A stretch of DNA of 64,000 nucleotides from Leifsonia shinshuensis. Its GTDB lineage: Bacteria > Actinomycetota > Actinomycetes > Actinomycetales > Microbacteriaceae. Of this stretch, positions 45,537 to 54,505 are shown one piece after another (the stretch's first letter is position 1; every line of letters begins with the position of its first letter). The stretch spans positions 3,596,001 to 3,660,000 of the forward strand of contig NZ_CP043641.1 of the NCBI RefSeq assembly GCF_014217625.1. The letters are read 5' to 3'. The notes beneath the pieces were generated by a model. The model was not told the origin of the DNA and ran no database searches. It was given only the letters and a program-made list of their open reading frames with translations. Made by a program: the position numbers and the translations under genes.

Positions 45537-45542
45537 TAGCGT
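45537..45542 (+). promoter_or_regulatory. -10 element for leaderless nirD
   Basis: TAGCGT ends six bases before the nirD ATG at 45549, with no Shine-Dalgarno, so the nirD message is probably leaderless. The gap also has GTAAC (45500-45504) and GAAAC (45522-45526), which may be GlnR half-sites for this direction. Confidence 0.4.
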
Positions 45543-45548
45543 CGTCGC

Positions 45549-45920
45549 ATGACGATCACGCAGACTCTCCGGCACACCGATGCCGCCCGCGCAGACTGGG
45601 TGCGGGCCTGTCGGGTCGATGACTTGGAGCCATCGTGGGGTGAGGCCGTTCTCCTCCGCATGCGCCAGATCGCGCTGTTCCTGCTCGGGCCGCGGGAGGT
45701 CTACGCGGTCGCCCACGAGGACCCGGCGAACGGTGCACCCGTGATGGCGCGCGGCATCGTCGGCTCGCGCGGCGACCGGCCGACGGTCGCCTCCCCGCTG
45801 CACAAGGAGGTCTACGACCTCGGCACCGGCGATTGCTTCACCGACCCGTCACTAGCCCTGCACACGTTCCGTACGCGCATCGTGGGCGGCTTCATCGAGA
45901 TCGAACTGGAGAGCCCGTGA
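45549..45920 (+). CDS. nirD: Nitrite reductase small subunit
   Basis: A 123-residue Rieske-fold protein of the NirD family, without the cluster ligands of true Rieske proteins. Segments WVRACRVDDLEPSWGEAVLL, IALFLLGPREVYAVAHEDPANGAPVMARGIVGSRGD and SPLHKEVYDLGTGDC match the family. It is needed for NirB activity. It is transcribed away from nirB, together with the chelatase gene that starts 13 bases after its stop. Confidence 0.9.
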   Translation: MTITQTLRHTDAARADWVRACRVDDLEPSWGEAVLLRMRQIALFLLGPREVYAVAHEDPANGAPVMARGIVGSRGDRPTVASPLHKEVYDLGTGDCFTDPSLALHTFRTRIVGGFIEIELESP

Positions 45921-45933
45921 CGGAGTCCGCCCG

Positions 45934-46665
45934 GTGAGGGACGTCGTTCTCGCCGCGTCCCACGGCACCTCGTCACCGGAGGGCCGTGCCGCCGTGCGCC
46001 GTCTCGTCGAGGCGGTCGCAGCCGCCCTCCCGGTCGAGGTGGTGGGTTGCCATGTGGACGTCGAGCAGCCCGACGTGCCGTCGGCGCTGGGGGCCGCGGC
46101 ACGCTCCGGGGAAGCAGACCGCGCCGTGATCGTCCCCCTCCTGCTGTCCGCCGGCTACCACGTCTACGTGGACCTGGCGCAGGCCGCCGAGGCGTCGCCC
46201 CTGCCCACGGTCGTGACCGCCGCCCTCGGTCCGGACCCGCGATTGGTCGACGCGCTCGCCGACCGACTTCGTGAGGCCGGTCACCGCCCGACAGACCTGG
46301 TCGTGCTCGCCGCTGCAGGCTCGTCCGATGCGCGTGCCGTCGCCGACTGCAGCCGCACGGCGGACCTGCTGGGAGCGCGACTCGACTCGGCCGTCTCGAT
46401 CGGGTTCATCTCGTCCGCGGACCCGGCGCTTCCGAGCGCCGTCAAGGAAGCGCGCCGACTCGCGGCTGGCGCGCGGGTGGTCGTCGCAAGCTACCTGCTC
46501 GCTCCCGGCTTCTTCGCATCACTGGCCCGGAAATCCGGCGCCGACCTCGTGACGGCGCCGCTCCTCACGGCCGACTCCACACCCGCGGGAATCGTGGAGC
46601 TCGTCGTGGAGCGGGCCTCCCTCGACAGGAGCCTCGTCGACGCTGCTTCGATTCACGGGGCGTAA
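45934..46665 (+). CDS. Sirohydrochlorin chelatase-like protein (CbiX/SirB family)
   Basis: A 243-residue class II chelatase with two repeats. The metal-site His residues are in LAASHGTSS and SAGYHVYVDL; the second half retains IGFISSADPAL and VASYLLAPGFF. It probably inserts Fe into sirohydrochlorin to make siroheme for NirB. GTG 45934 is the start. Placed after nirD, it completes the siroheme supply with CobA. A precorrin-2 dehydrogenase is not seen in the window. Confidence 0.85.
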   Translation: MRDVVLAASHGTSSPEGRAAVRRLVEAVAAALPVEVVGCHVDVEQPDVPSALGAAARSGEADRAVIVPLLLSAGYHVYVDLAQAAEASPLPTVVTAALGPDPRLVDALADRLREAGHRPTDLVVLAAAGSSDARAVADCSRTADLLGARLDSAVSIGFISSADPALPSAVKEARRLAAGARVVVASYLLAPGFFASLARKSGADLVTAPLLTADSTPAGIVELVVERASLDRSLVDAASIHGA

Positions 46666-47147
46666 CGAGAGCTACGCAGAGCGCCCTCCGGCCGCATTTT
46701 CTGCCTCGCGGTCACCCCGACGGGCGATGACGAGATGAGGCCGGCGATGACGAGAAGAGGCGCAGTGTCCGATCCGGAAACCGAGCGCAGGCGCGCTGAT
46801 GTTCTTCCTTGGGCTGAGTGCGTGTCTCGTCCTGATCGCCCGTTGCGAGTCTCACGTTCTCGTGATCGCGCGCACTGGATCGGCCGGTTGCTGGGAGGTC
46901 CACGCATTGCGGTAGGCGGCCATCGACGAGAGATCACGCCGCTCGGGGAGCGGAAGATAGCGTCCCTGGCGAGTTGTCGTGCATCCTCGGACATGCCACC
47001 AATACGCCCGGACGCGCGGCACGCACTCGTGAGTGCCCTGGGGATGCCGGCCGATCAGTGTCGGGTTGAGACGTATCCGAATTGAATGCGTTTCCACGTC
47101 GGCCGGGCATCCCTTGGGTGAACACCACAGTACGGGTCACCGGGCCG
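46666..47147. other. Gene-poor gap, no supported gene
   Basis: Open frames exist on both strands here, but none has a ribosome site, recognisable domain or normal composition. They are Arg/Ser/Pro-rich, as expected of random high-GC sequence. A 38-codon frame at about 46799 (MFFLGLSACLVLIARCE) is hydrophobic at its N-terminus but has no upstream support. The segment may be decayed coding sequence. Confidence 0.4.
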
Positions 47148-47167
47148 TGTCCTCAATATGGAGGACA
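47148..47167. promoter_or_regulatory. 20-bp palindrome, second copy
   Basis: TGTCCTC (47148-47154), six AT-rich bases, GAGGACA (47161-47167): perfect 7-bp arms. Same arms and same 6-bp spacer as the site at 8008-8027. A consensus-like TTGACA lies at 47182-47187 just downstream. The two sites probably bind the same unknown regulator. Confidence 0.5.
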
Positions 47168-47235
47168 GAAACCGTCAACTCTTGACAGGTTCCGGAGCCG
47201 GGCGGAGTCCCGTGAAGCCCGCCAGCGAGCCCGAT

Positions 47236-47501
47236 ATGGCTCAATCGATCATCGAAGCGGCCGGATACACAGCCGTCACTGTCCTGACCAGGAGGGCTTG
47301 GACGAATCGGTACAAGTGCTAGCGACCTCCGATGGCCGGCAGGCGTTGATCTTCGTGCGAGGGGGAGTTCGACCGGTGGCGCAGCAACAGGCCGACGCCC
47401 TGGGCGTGGCGATCGTCTGGTACCACGCTGTTGACGCAACCCTGGCGGGCGCGAGTCGACCCGGTCTTGCGGTCGTGGCCTCAGGGCTGAGGACGGCCTA
47501 A
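47236..47501 (+). pseudogene. Frameshifted small gene downstream of the palindrome
   Basis: ATG 47236 opens a frame MAQSIIEAAGYTAVTVLTR that hits TAG at 47320-47322. The adjacent frame continues as DESVQVLATSDGRQALIFVR and QQQADALGVAIVWYHAVDAT to TAA at 47499. Joined by a one-base shift near 47291-47301 they give one alpha/beta protein of about 87 residues. The hydrophobic strand pattern loosely recalls nuclease-like folds but no family is recognised. It is either a pseudogene or the site of a sequencing error. Confidence 0.45.
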
Positions 47502-47718
47502 TCCAGGGTCCGAGTCAGTGGCGCAGGGAAGGCGAGGGAGCCTCGCTCGCGGTCGAAGCTCGCGTCGGGTCGGTGCGGGATGCTCGTGCGAGCTCACGAC
47601 GGGCGGCGATCCGAGACTTCTCGAGCGTCTCTTCTCGGGGATGGCGCTGGGTTGACCTCCCTCGTCGGGTGGTTCCAGGCGCCCCTCCGTCGCAGGCGAT
47701 ACCTGTTCCACCAAGCCT
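47502..47718. other. Intergenic, nothing identified
   Basis: No gene or RNA is supported between the frameshifted ORF and the operator at 47719. Frames here are short and Arg-rich. The segment up to 47914 is the long upstream region of the MHS transporter gene. Confidence 0.4.
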
Positions 47719-47784
47719 CGCTATGGCTCCATAGCGGATGTGAATGCCGGAGGAGGTTCGCCGACGGCATCCGACGCTTATCGT
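47719..47784 (+). promoter_or_regulatory. Operator 1 (CGCTATGG-CT-CCATAGCG) and promoter of the transporter gene
   Basis: An 18-bp palindrome with perfect 8-bp arms at 47719-47736, followed by GATGTGAATGCCGG, then a -10 TATCGT at 47779-47784. The -10 begins exactly 60 bp after the palindrome start, as at operators 2 and 3, and the flanks of operators 1 and 2 are also alike (CGCTTAxCGTGG, ACGAGCAxTCGA). The dyad centre would be near -63, an activator-like position. Confidence 0.6.
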
Positions 47785-47914
47785 GGCCGTACGAGCACTC
47801 GACCGTCATGCGAGACAGCTCACAGCAGGACCTGCCGGATCCTCCACACAGAGATCTTTCCGCACCCGACTCGTACCGGCCGGCCGCTGTTCACCCATCG
47901 CCAATGGAGACGAA

Positions 47915-49297
47915 ATGACCCAAATCGCACTTCCCAAGAAGACGCCAGTCAAGGCCGCGATCGCCGGCTGGACGGGCACCATGCTCGAGTACTACGACTT
48001 CGCCGTTTACGGCACGTCGGCGGCGCTGGTGCTGAATGTCCTGTTCTTCTCGCCCGAGCTGCCCCAGGGAGTCAGCGTCCTGCTCGCCATGGTCACGTTT
48101 GCGGTGGGCTACTTCGTCCGGCCGCTCGGGTCTTTGATCCTCGGGCCGATGGGGGACCGTTTCGGCCGCAAGTTCGTGATGCTGGTCACGCTGTTCGGCA
48201 TCGGCGGCTGCACCTTCCTGGTCGGCTGCCTTCCGACCTACTCCCAGGTCGGCGCTCTTGCTCCGATCCTGCTCATTCTTCTTCGCGTCATCCAGGGACT
48301 CTGCCTCTCCGGCGAACAGCCCAGCTCCATCACGATGAGCCTGGAGCACGCTCCCGAGAGCCGCCGGGGATTCCTCACCAGCTTCACGACCCTCGGCGCA
48401 TCCTCCGGCACGCTTCTCACGCTCCTGGTCTTCATCCCGATCTCCGCCATGCCGTCGGAGCAGCTGCTGACCTGGGGATGGCGGCTCCCGTTCTGGTTCT
48501 CTGCCGTCGTCGTGGTCGTCGCCTACTTCATCCGTCGCCACTTGTCGGAGCCGCCGGCGTTCATCGAGACCCAGTCGGTCAAGGTCAACATCGCACCACT
48601 GCACCAGGCCGTCCGCTACCACTGGCGGGCGATCGTCCGGATCGTGTTCTGCGCGCTCGTGGCGGGCGTGAGCTACATGATGCAGACCTACTCGGTCGCC
48701 TTCGGCACGACCGGATACAAGCTGGACAAGCCCTCCTTCCTGCTGATGCAGGCGGTGGCGTCCATCGTGGCCCTCGCGATCACGCCGCTGTCCGGATTCC
48801 TGGTCGACAAGCTCGGTCGCAGGACGATGTTCCTCGCTGGAGCCATCGGCGCCGGTGTCACGATGGCGCCGTACCTCTGGTCTGTCACGACCGGCAACTG
48901 GGCGTTGATGTACCCGCTGGCCATCATCAACTACTCCCTCTTCTACTCGATGGTCAACGCAGCCTGGCCCTCGTTCTTCGCGGAGATGTTCCCCAGCCGG
49001 GTGCGCGTGTCCGGGCTTGCCATCGGCACCCAGATCGGCTTCGCCCTCTCCGGTGCTCTCGGCCCTGTCCTTTCGACGGCGTTGGCGGGTCCCGATCTCA
49101 GAGGGTGGGTCGGTCCGTCCGTGGTCGCTCTCGGCTTCATGCTCTGCGCAGTGATCTCGGCGCTCACCGCCAAGGAGACCCGCAAGTACACGCTGAAGGA
49201 GGTCGACGAGTTGCAGCAGACCGAGCGCGAGAAGGACGCGGTCACCGCGGCGACCGCGATCCCGACCCGCGCCGCCGCCGGGCTCGCTACGGACTAG
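47915..49297 (+). CDS. MHS-family MFS transporter (metabolite:H+ symporter)
   Basis: A 460-residue transporter with 12 helices. The MHS signature appears as GTMLEYYDFAVYGTSAALV, VRPLGSLILGPMGDRFGRK and GEQPSSITMSLEHAPESRRG. Relatives carry alpha-ketoglutarate, shikimate, citrate or sugar acids. Its operator matches those before the dehydrogenase genes downstream, so it probably imports the sugar acid (ketogluconate/idonate-like) they degrade. GGAGA lies five bases before ATG. The leader from the predicted start is about 120 nt. Confidence 0.88.
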   Translation: MTQIALPKKTPVKAAIAGWTGTMLEYYDFAVYGTSAALVLNVLFFSPELPQGVSVLLAMVTFAVGYFVRPLGSLILGPMGDRFGRKFVMLVTLFGIGGCTFLVGCLPTYSQVGALAPILLILLRVIQGLCLSGEQPSSITMSLEHAPESRRGFLTSFTTLGASSGTLLTLLVFIPISAMPSEQLLTWGWRLPFWFSAVVVVVAYFIRRHLSEPPAFIETQSVKVNIAPLHQAVRYHWRAIVRIVFCALVAGVSYMMQTYSVAFGTTGYKLDKPSFLLMQAVASIVALAITPLSGFLVDKLGRRTMFLAGAIGAGVTMAPYLWSVTTGNWALMYPLAIINYSLFYSMVNAAWPSFFAEMFPSRVRVSGLAIGTQIGFALSGALGPVLSTALAGPDLRGWVGPSVVALGFMLCAVISALTAKETRKYTLKEVDELQQTEREKDAVTAATAIPTRAAAGLATD

Positions 49298-49414
49298 TCG
49301 CCCAGGCGCGCATGTGCGCATCCGTCCGTCAGGGCGGCCGCGCGGTGTCCTCGACACCGTCGGCCGCCCTGCTGCTGTGAAGGAAGCAGCGCCGTCCCGT
49401 GGGCCACCGGGCCT

Positions 49415-49480
49415 TGCTATGAGTCCATAGCGGATGCGAATGCCGATCGGTGGTCGGAGCGTTCACGCGGCGCTTACCGT
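49415..49480 (+). promoter_or_regulatory. Operator 2 and promoter of the dehydrogenase operon
   Basis: TGCTATG-AGTC-CATAGCG at 49415-49432 aligns with operator 1, and GATGCGAATGCCG follows as there. TACCGT at 49475-49480 is the -10, again exactly 60 bp from the palindrome start. It drives the SDR gene at 49513 and the genes after it. Confidence 0.6.
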
Positions 49481-49512
49481 GGTTTACGAGCATTCGATCG
49501 ACAGGAGTAGAT

Positions 49513-50271
49513 GTGACGTTCGGCGACTATTCGACGGCCCTCGTGACGGGGGCGACCTCGGGGATCGGCGCCGCGCTCGTCGAGCGCTTCCGCGAGCACG
49601 GTCTCACCGTGCACGCAGTGGCGCGGAACGCAGAGCGGCTCGCGGAGCTCGAGGAGCGCACCGGCGCCGTCGGCCACGTGGCCGACCTGCGCGACACCGA
49701 CGCCCTCGAAGCGACCCTCTCGGGGCTGGAGATCGACGTGCTCGCCAACGTCGGCGGCGTCTCCCGCAACGGGAACGTCCTGGACGCGACCCGCGACGAC
49801 ATCGACGACATGATCGAGGTGAACCTCGGGGCGGTGCTGCATCTCTCCCGACTCGTGCTGCCCGGGATGGTCGCGCGCGATCGAGGCCACGTCGTCACGA
49901 TCAGCTCCATCGCCGGCCACTACAACTTCTTCGGCCACACCGCCTATCACGCCACGAAGGCCGCCATCCACCAGCTGTCCAGGCAGCTGCGGAACGACAC
50001 CCTCGGCAAGCGGGTGCGCGTGACGGAGATCTCCCCAGGCCGTGTGGAGACGGAGATCTTCGCGCGCAACTCGGGCGGAACCCCCGAGGACATCGCGCAG
50101 GCGCACGCCACCTACTTCGAGGGCTACGAGTCGCTCACCACGGAGGACGTGGTGAACGCGATCGCGTTCGCGATCGACGCGCCGCGGCACGTGAACGTCG
50201 GCCTGATCGAGATCATGCCGACTTTCCAGGTGCCGGGAGGCCTGACCTTCGACCGCCGGACCGAGGACTGA
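49513..50271 (+). CDS. Short-chain dehydrogenase/reductase
   Basis: A 252-residue classical SDR: TGATSGIG cofactor loop, NVGG in place of NNAG, catalytic Ser in ISSIAGHYNFFGHTAYHATK with Tyr-x3-Lys. Substrate unknown; likely a sugar acid or keto-acid, given the operon. GTG 49513 has AGGAG five bases upstream; an ATG two bases earlier is followed at once by a stop. First gene of an operon controlled by operator 2. Confidence 0.85.
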   Translation: MTFGDYSTALVTGATSGIGAALVERFREHGLTVHAVARNAERLAELEERTGAVGHVADLRDTDALEATLSGLEIDVLANVGGVSRNGNVLDATRDDIDDMIEVNLGAVLHLSRLVLPGMVARDRGHVVTISSIAGHYNFFGHTAYHATKAAIHQLSRQLRNDTLGKRVRVTEISPGRVETEIFARNSGGTPEDIAQAHATYFEGYESLTTEDVVNAIAFAIDAPRHVNVGLIEIMPTFQVPGGLTFDRRTED

Positions 50272-50277
50272 TCGACG

Positions 50278-51327
50278 GTGTCAACACGTCTGCGCGTCGC
50301 TGTCGCCGCGCCCCTGACGGACGAGCTCCACGCCCTCATCGAGGCCACCGAGCCGCGGATCGAGTTGGTGCGCGACGCCAGCCTGGTCGCGCCGATGCGG
50401 TGGGCTGCGGACTACTCCGGTGACCCGGACTTCCGGCGGACGCCTGAGCAGCAGCGGCGATTCGAGGTCCTGTTGGACTCCGCTGACGCCCTCTACGGCA
50501 TCCCCGATGTCGACCCGGCCGCGTTGTCCCGGACGGTCGCGGCGAACGCGGGGCTGCGCTGGGTGCACACGATGGCAGCGGGCGGCGGCGGCCAGGTGAA
50601 GGCCGCCGGACTGTCGGCGGCGGACCTCGCGCGCGTGGCCTTCACGACGTCCGCTGGCGTCCACGGCGGCCCCCTGGCCGAGTTCGCCGTGTTCGGCGTG
50701 CTCGCGGGGGCGAAGGATCTGGCGCGGCTGATCGCGCAGCAGCGCGACCGCGAGTGGAGCGGGCGCTGGGAGATGCGCCAGGTTGCCGGCCAGACCATTC
50801 TCGTGCTCGGCCTCGGCGGGATCGGGGCGGTCGTCGCGCGACGGCTCAGCGACCTCGGTGCCACCGTACTGGGCGTCAGCCGCCGGGATGTGGAGGTCGA
50901 CGGAGTCGACCGGATCGTGCGCCCAGACGACATCGTGGCGCATGCGCCGTCGCTGGACGCGGTGGTCAACACCCTCCCTGGTACCGACGCGACCCACCAC
51001 CTCCTGGGCGCCGAGTTCTTCGCGGCGCTCACGGGCGGCGCGACGGTCGTGAACGTGGGCCGTGGGAACGTGGTCGATGAGACCGCGCTCGTGGAGGCGC
51101 TGAAGGCCGGCCGCGCCGGCTTCGCTGCCCTGGACGTCTTCGAGGTGGAGCCGCTGCCGGAGTCGAGCCCGCTGTGGTCGCGTTCCGATGTGCTGGTCAG
51201 CCCGCACACGGCTGCCCTGGACGCCGGGGAGGAACGCCGGATCGCCGAGCTGTTCGCGGACAACGCCGGCCGGCTTCTGGACGGGCGGCCGCTGCGCAAC
51301 CGCGTCGACACCGTCGAGTTCTACTGA
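50278..51327 (+). CDS. D-isomer-specific 2-hydroxyacid dehydrogenase
   Basis: A 349-residue NAD(P)-dependent reductase. It shows the Rossmann loop GLGGIGAVVARRL, the substrate loop AGVHGGPLAEFAVF, NVGRGNVVDETAL and the catalytic His in SPHTA. It probably interconverts a 2-keto acid and its D-hydroxy form, as 2-ketogluconate reductases do. GTG 50278 is six bases after the SDR stop, with weak ribosome-site sequence. Confidence 0.87.
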   Translation: MSTRLRVAVAAPLTDELHALIEATEPRIELVRDASLVAPMRWAADYSGDPDFRRTPEQQRRFEVLLDSADALYGIPDVDPAALSRTVAANAGLRWVHTMAAGGGGQVKAAGLSAADLARVAFTTSAGVHGGPLAEFAVFGVLAGAKDLARLIAQQRDREWSGRWEMRQVAGQTILVLGLGGIGAVVARRLSDLGATVLGVSRRDVEVDGVDRIVRPDDIVAHAPSLDAVVNTLPGTDATHHLLGAEFFAALTGGATVVNVGRGNVVDETALVEALKAGRAGFAALDVFEVEPLPESSPLWSRSDVLVSPHTAALDAGEERRIAELFADNAGRLLDGRPLRNRVDTVEFY

Positions 51328-51354
51328 CCTGCACCGTCACCTCTGGAGCGAAAC

Positions 51355-52119
51355 ATGACTTTCGACCTCACCGGCCGCACCGCCCTCGTCACCGGGTCGA
51401 GCCGGGGCATCGGCAACAGCATCGCGGACGGCCTCGCTGCCGCAGGTGCCACGATCGTGCTCAACGGCGTCGATCAGATCCGGCTCGACGCCGCCCGCGA
51501 TGCCCTCGCCGCGAAGTACGGCCAGGCACGAGTCCTCGCGTCCGCGTTCGACATCACCGACGAGGCCGCGGTGGCGGCTTCCGTCGCCGCGATCGAGAAG
51601 TCGACCGGAGGCATCGACGTGCTGGTCAACAACGCGGGCATCCAGCATCGCGAGCCTCTGGTCGATGTGAGTCTGCAGGACTGGCGCCGGGTCATCGACA
51701 TCGACGTCACGGGCGCGTTCCTCGTCGGCCGGACGGTCGCCCGCGCGATGCTGGCGCGCGGCGCAGGGAAGATCATCAACATCTGCTCGGTGCAGACCGA
51801 CCTGGCGCGAGTCACCATCGGCCCCTACACGGCGGCGAAGGGCGCGCTGCGCAACCTGACCCGCGCGATGACGGCCGAATGGGCCGGTTCCGGGCTCCAG
51901 ATCAACGCGATCGCCCCGGGCTACATCCACACCGAGATGACCCAGAAGCTGGTCGACGATCCGGAGTTCAACTCCTGGATCCTCGGCCGCACCCCGGCGA
52001 GACGGTGGGGGACGACCGCCGACCTCGCGGGACCCGCGGTGTTCTTCGCTTCGACTGCCTCGGACTACGTCAACGGACAGGTGCTGTTCGTCGATGGCGG
52101 CATGACGGTCGTCGTCTGA
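51355..52119 (+). CDS. idnO: Gluconate 5-dehydrogenase-like SDR
   Basis: A 254-residue SDR close to IdnO, which reduces 5-ketogluconate to gluconate. TGSSRGIGNSIADGL, NNAGIQHREPL, ICSVQTDLARVTIGPYTAAKGAL with Tyr-x3-Lys, and APGYIHTEMTQKLVDDPEFNSW match the family. It is followed immediately by gluconokinase (TGATG overlap), giving 5-ketogluconate to gluconate to 6-phosphogluconate. Confidence 0.85.
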   Translation: MTFDLTGRTALVTGSSRGIGNSIADGLAAAGATIVLNGVDQIRLDAARDALAAKYGQARVLASAFDITDEAAVAASVAAIEKSTGGIDVLVNNAGIQHREPLVDVSLQDWRRVIDIDVTGAFLVGRTVARAMLARGAGKIINICSVQTDLARVTIGPYTAAKGALRNLTRAMTAEWAGSGLQINAIAPGYIHTEMTQKLVDDPEFNSWILGRTPARRWGTTADLAGPAVFFASTASDYVNGQVLFVDGGMTVVV

Positions 52120-52682
52120 TGGGCGATCCGGACACGACAGCACAGCTGTCGGCTGCACCGCTGGTCGTGATCATGGGAGTCTCCGGCTGCGGCAAGAGCA
52201 CTGTGGGGGCGGCACTCGCGCAGCGGCTGGGTGTGCACTTCATCGACGGCGACGACCTGCACCCGGCGGCAAACGTCGCCAAGATGGCGGGCGGGATCCC
52301 GCTCGAGGACGCCGACCGCTGGCCGTGGCTGGCCGACATCGGCCGCACCCTCAGCGACCACACCGACCGTGGCCTCGTGATCGCGTGCTCGGCGCTCAAA
52401 CGCATCTACCGCGACGTCATCCGCTGGGAGGCGCCGCGTACCGTCTTCGTCCACGCGCAGGGCGACCGCGACCTCATCCATGAGCGAATGGCGGCGCGGG
52501 CCGATCACTACATGCCGGCCACCCTGCTGGACAGCCAGCTGCGCATCCTGGAGCCGCTGGCCGACGACGAGCGCGGGATCGTGCTCGACATCGAGCGGCC
52601 GGTCGACGAATTGGTCGAATCCGTCGTTCTCACCATCGAATCCTCAGAAAGGTCGTCATGGGCGACAGCAGTCATCAGTTAG
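52119..52682 (+). CDS. gntK: Gluconokinase, second copy
   Basis: A 187-residue gluconokinase: P-loop GVSGCGKST, DGDDLHPAANVAKMAGGIPLEDADRWPWL, CSALKRIYRD and YMPATLLDSQLRILEPL. It phosphorylates gluconate formed by the upstream dehydrogenase. ATG 52119 shares a base with the previous stop. Its 3' end overlaps the gnd start by 25 bases. It differs clearly in sequence from the copy at 6928, so it is not a recent duplicate. Confidence 0.92.
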   Translation: MGDPDTTAQLSAAPLVVIMGVSGCGKSTVGAALAQRLGVHFIDGDDLHPAANVAKMAGGIPLEDADRWPWLADIGRTLSDHTDRGLVIACSALKRIYRDVIRWEAPRTVFVHAQGDRDLIHERMAARADHYMPATLLDSQLRILEPLADDERGIVLDIERPVDELVESVVLTIESSERSSWATAVIS

Positions 52683-54121
52683 CCAATATCGGGGTCGTCG
52701 GTCTGGCTGTGATGGGGTCGAATCTGGCCCGTAACCTCGCTTCGCGCGAGGGCAACACCGTCGCCGTCTTCAACCGGACCTACGCACGCACCGAGGAGTT
52801 GGTGGACGCGCATCCGGAGGCCGGGTTCGTCTCCTCGGAGCAGATCGACGAGTTCGTCGCCTCGCTCTCCAAGCCGCGGACCGCGATCATCATGGTGCAG
52901 GCCGGCCGCGGCACGGATGCGGTGATCGACCAGCTGGTGGAGCGGTTCGAGCCGGGCGACATCATCGTCGACGGTGGCAACGCGAACTTCCACGACACCA
53001 TCGAGCGTGAGAAGCGGATCGCGCCGACCGGCATCCACTTCGTCGGCGCGGGCATCTCCGGCGGCGAGGAGGGCGCGCTGAACGGTCCCTCGATCATGCC
53101 GGGCGGTTCGGCGGAGTCGTACGAGACCCTGGGGCCGATCCTGGCGTCGATCGCCGCGGTCGCGGAGGGTGAGCCCTGTGTCACCCATGTCGGCACCGAC
53201 GGCGCCGGTCACTTCGTGAAGATGATCCACAACGGCATCGAGTACGCCGACATGCAGCTCATCGCCGAGGCGTACGACCTGCTCCGCACCGTCGGGGGCC
53301 TGGAGCCGGCGCAGATCGCGGATGTGTTCGCGGAGTGGAACACGGGTTACCTGGAGTCGTATCTGATCGAGATCACCGCCGAGGTGCTGCGCCAGGTGGA
53401 CGCGGAGACCGGCAAGCCGTTCGTGGACATCGTCCTGGACCAGGCCGGCTCGAAGGGCACCGGTGTCTGGACGGTGCAGAACGCGCTCGACCTGGGCATC
53501 CCGGTCGGCGGCATCGCCGAGGCCGTCTTCGCCCGCGCCGTCTCCTCCAAGCCCGCCCAGCGCGCGGCCGTGCAGGCGACCATCACCTCCCGTCCCGAGG
53601 TGCAGAAGGCCGCGGACGTGGCCGCGTTCGCCGACGACGTGTCGAAGGCGCTGTACGCGTCCAAGGTCGTCGCGTACGCGCAGGGCTTCGACGCGATCAT
53701 CGCGGGGGCTGAGAAGTACGGCTGGAACATCAACAAGGACAAGATCGCCAAGATCTGGCGCGGCGGCTGCATCATCCGCGCCCAGTTCCTGAACCGGATC
53801 GCCGACGCCTACGACGAGAACCCCGACATCGCCACCCTGCTGGAGGCGCCCTACTTCGCCGACGCCGTCCGCGAGGGCGAGGCCGCCTGGCGCCGCATCG
53901 TCGCCACCGCCGCGCTCTCCGGCGTCCCGGTCCCCGGCTTCGGCTCGGCGCTGTCGTACTACGACTCGCTGGCCTCCACCCACCTCCCGGCCGCGCTCGT
54001 GCAGGGCCAGCGCGACTTCTTCGGCGCGCACACCTACAAGCGCGTCGACAAGGACGGCGTCTTCCACACGCTGTGGTCAGGCGACCGCAGCGAGATCGAA
54101 ACCGAAGGCTCCGGCCACTGA
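52658..54121 (+). CDS. gnd: 6-phosphogluconate dehydrogenase, decarboxylating
   Basis: A 487-residue enzyme converting 6-phosphogluconate to ribulose 5-phosphate. GVVGLAVMGSNLARNLAS cofactor loop, VDGGNANFHDT, GISGGEEGALNGPSIMPGG with catalytic Lys in GHFVKMIHNGIEYADMQ, and the C-terminal GQRDFFGAHTYKRVD are present. AAAGG precedes ATG. It completes the route from ketogluconate to the pentose-phosphate pathway within one operon. Confidence 0.95.
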   Translation: MGDSSHQLANIGVVGLAVMGSNLARNLASREGNTVAVFNRTYARTEELVDAHPEAGFVSSEQIDEFVASLSKPRTAIIMVQAGRGTDAVIDQLVERFEPGDIIVDGGNANFHDTIEREKRIAPTGIHFVGAGISGGEEGALNGPSIMPGGSAESYETLGPILASIAAVAEGEPCVTHVGTDGAGHFVKMIHNGIEYADMQLIAEAYDLLRTVGGLEPAQIADVFAEWNTGYLESYLIEITAEVLRQVDAETGKPFVDIVLDQAGSKGTGVWTVQNALDLGIPVGGIAEAVFARAVSSKPAQRAAVQATITSRPEVQKAADVAAFADDVSKALYASKVVAYAQGFDAIIAGAEKYGWNINKDKIAKIWRGGCIIRAQFLNRIADAYDENPDIATLLEAPYFADAVREGEAAWRRIVATAALSGVPVPGFGSALSYYDSLASTHLPAALVQGQRDFFGAHTYKRVDKDGVFHTLWSGDRSEIETEGSGH

Positions 54122-54139
54122 TGACGAAGGAGCCCTCGC

Positions 54140-54487
54140 ATGGACGGCAGCCCCGGCCTCGACCCGCGTGAGGTTTCTGCCACGACCCTCGCGGTCGGCG
54201 TCCACTCCCGCATCGAAGAGGGCGCCGCATTCGTCGTCCTCCGCGGGCGGGCGATGATCGAGTCAGAAGACCAGGACGCGGTCGTCTTCGTCCGGCGCGG
54301 GTCGATCTGTCGCCTCCCGTCGGCTTCGATGACGCGCTGGGCGGTGTCCGAGACGATCGAGTACCTTCCGGTCACGGAAGCCTCCTTCGTGTTCAAGCAG
54401 CACGCCGACGAGCCCACGGGCACATCGGCAGGAGACGGCCGAGTTCGCTCCATCCGTCCCTTCCGGCCGCGCAGGCACGTGTCCTGA
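54140..54487 (+). CDS. Small cupin-like protein A
   Basis: A 115-residue protein whose centre (FVVLRGRAMIES to IEYLPVT) aligns without gaps to that of the protein at 54592. The pattern of short beta strands with RG and FVRRG turns fits a minimal cupin; the usual His ligands are absent, so an enzymatic role is doubtful. GAAGGAG precedes ATG 54140, just after gnd. It may sense or bind a sugar acid. Confidence 0.6.
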   Translation: MDGSPGLDPREVSATTLAVGVHSRIEEGAAFVVLRGRAMIESEDQDAVVFVRRGSICRLPSASMTRWAVSETIEYLPVTEASFVFKQHADEPTGTSAGDGRVRSIRPFRPRRHVS

Positions 54488-54505
54488 TGCTGCTCGACGC
54501 GGTTC

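Noticed and set aside
46653..47085. Two overlapping ORFs of 113-116 codons on opposite strands
   Set aside because: No ribosome sites, no domains, Arg/Ser-rich composition; likely chance openings or decayed sequence.
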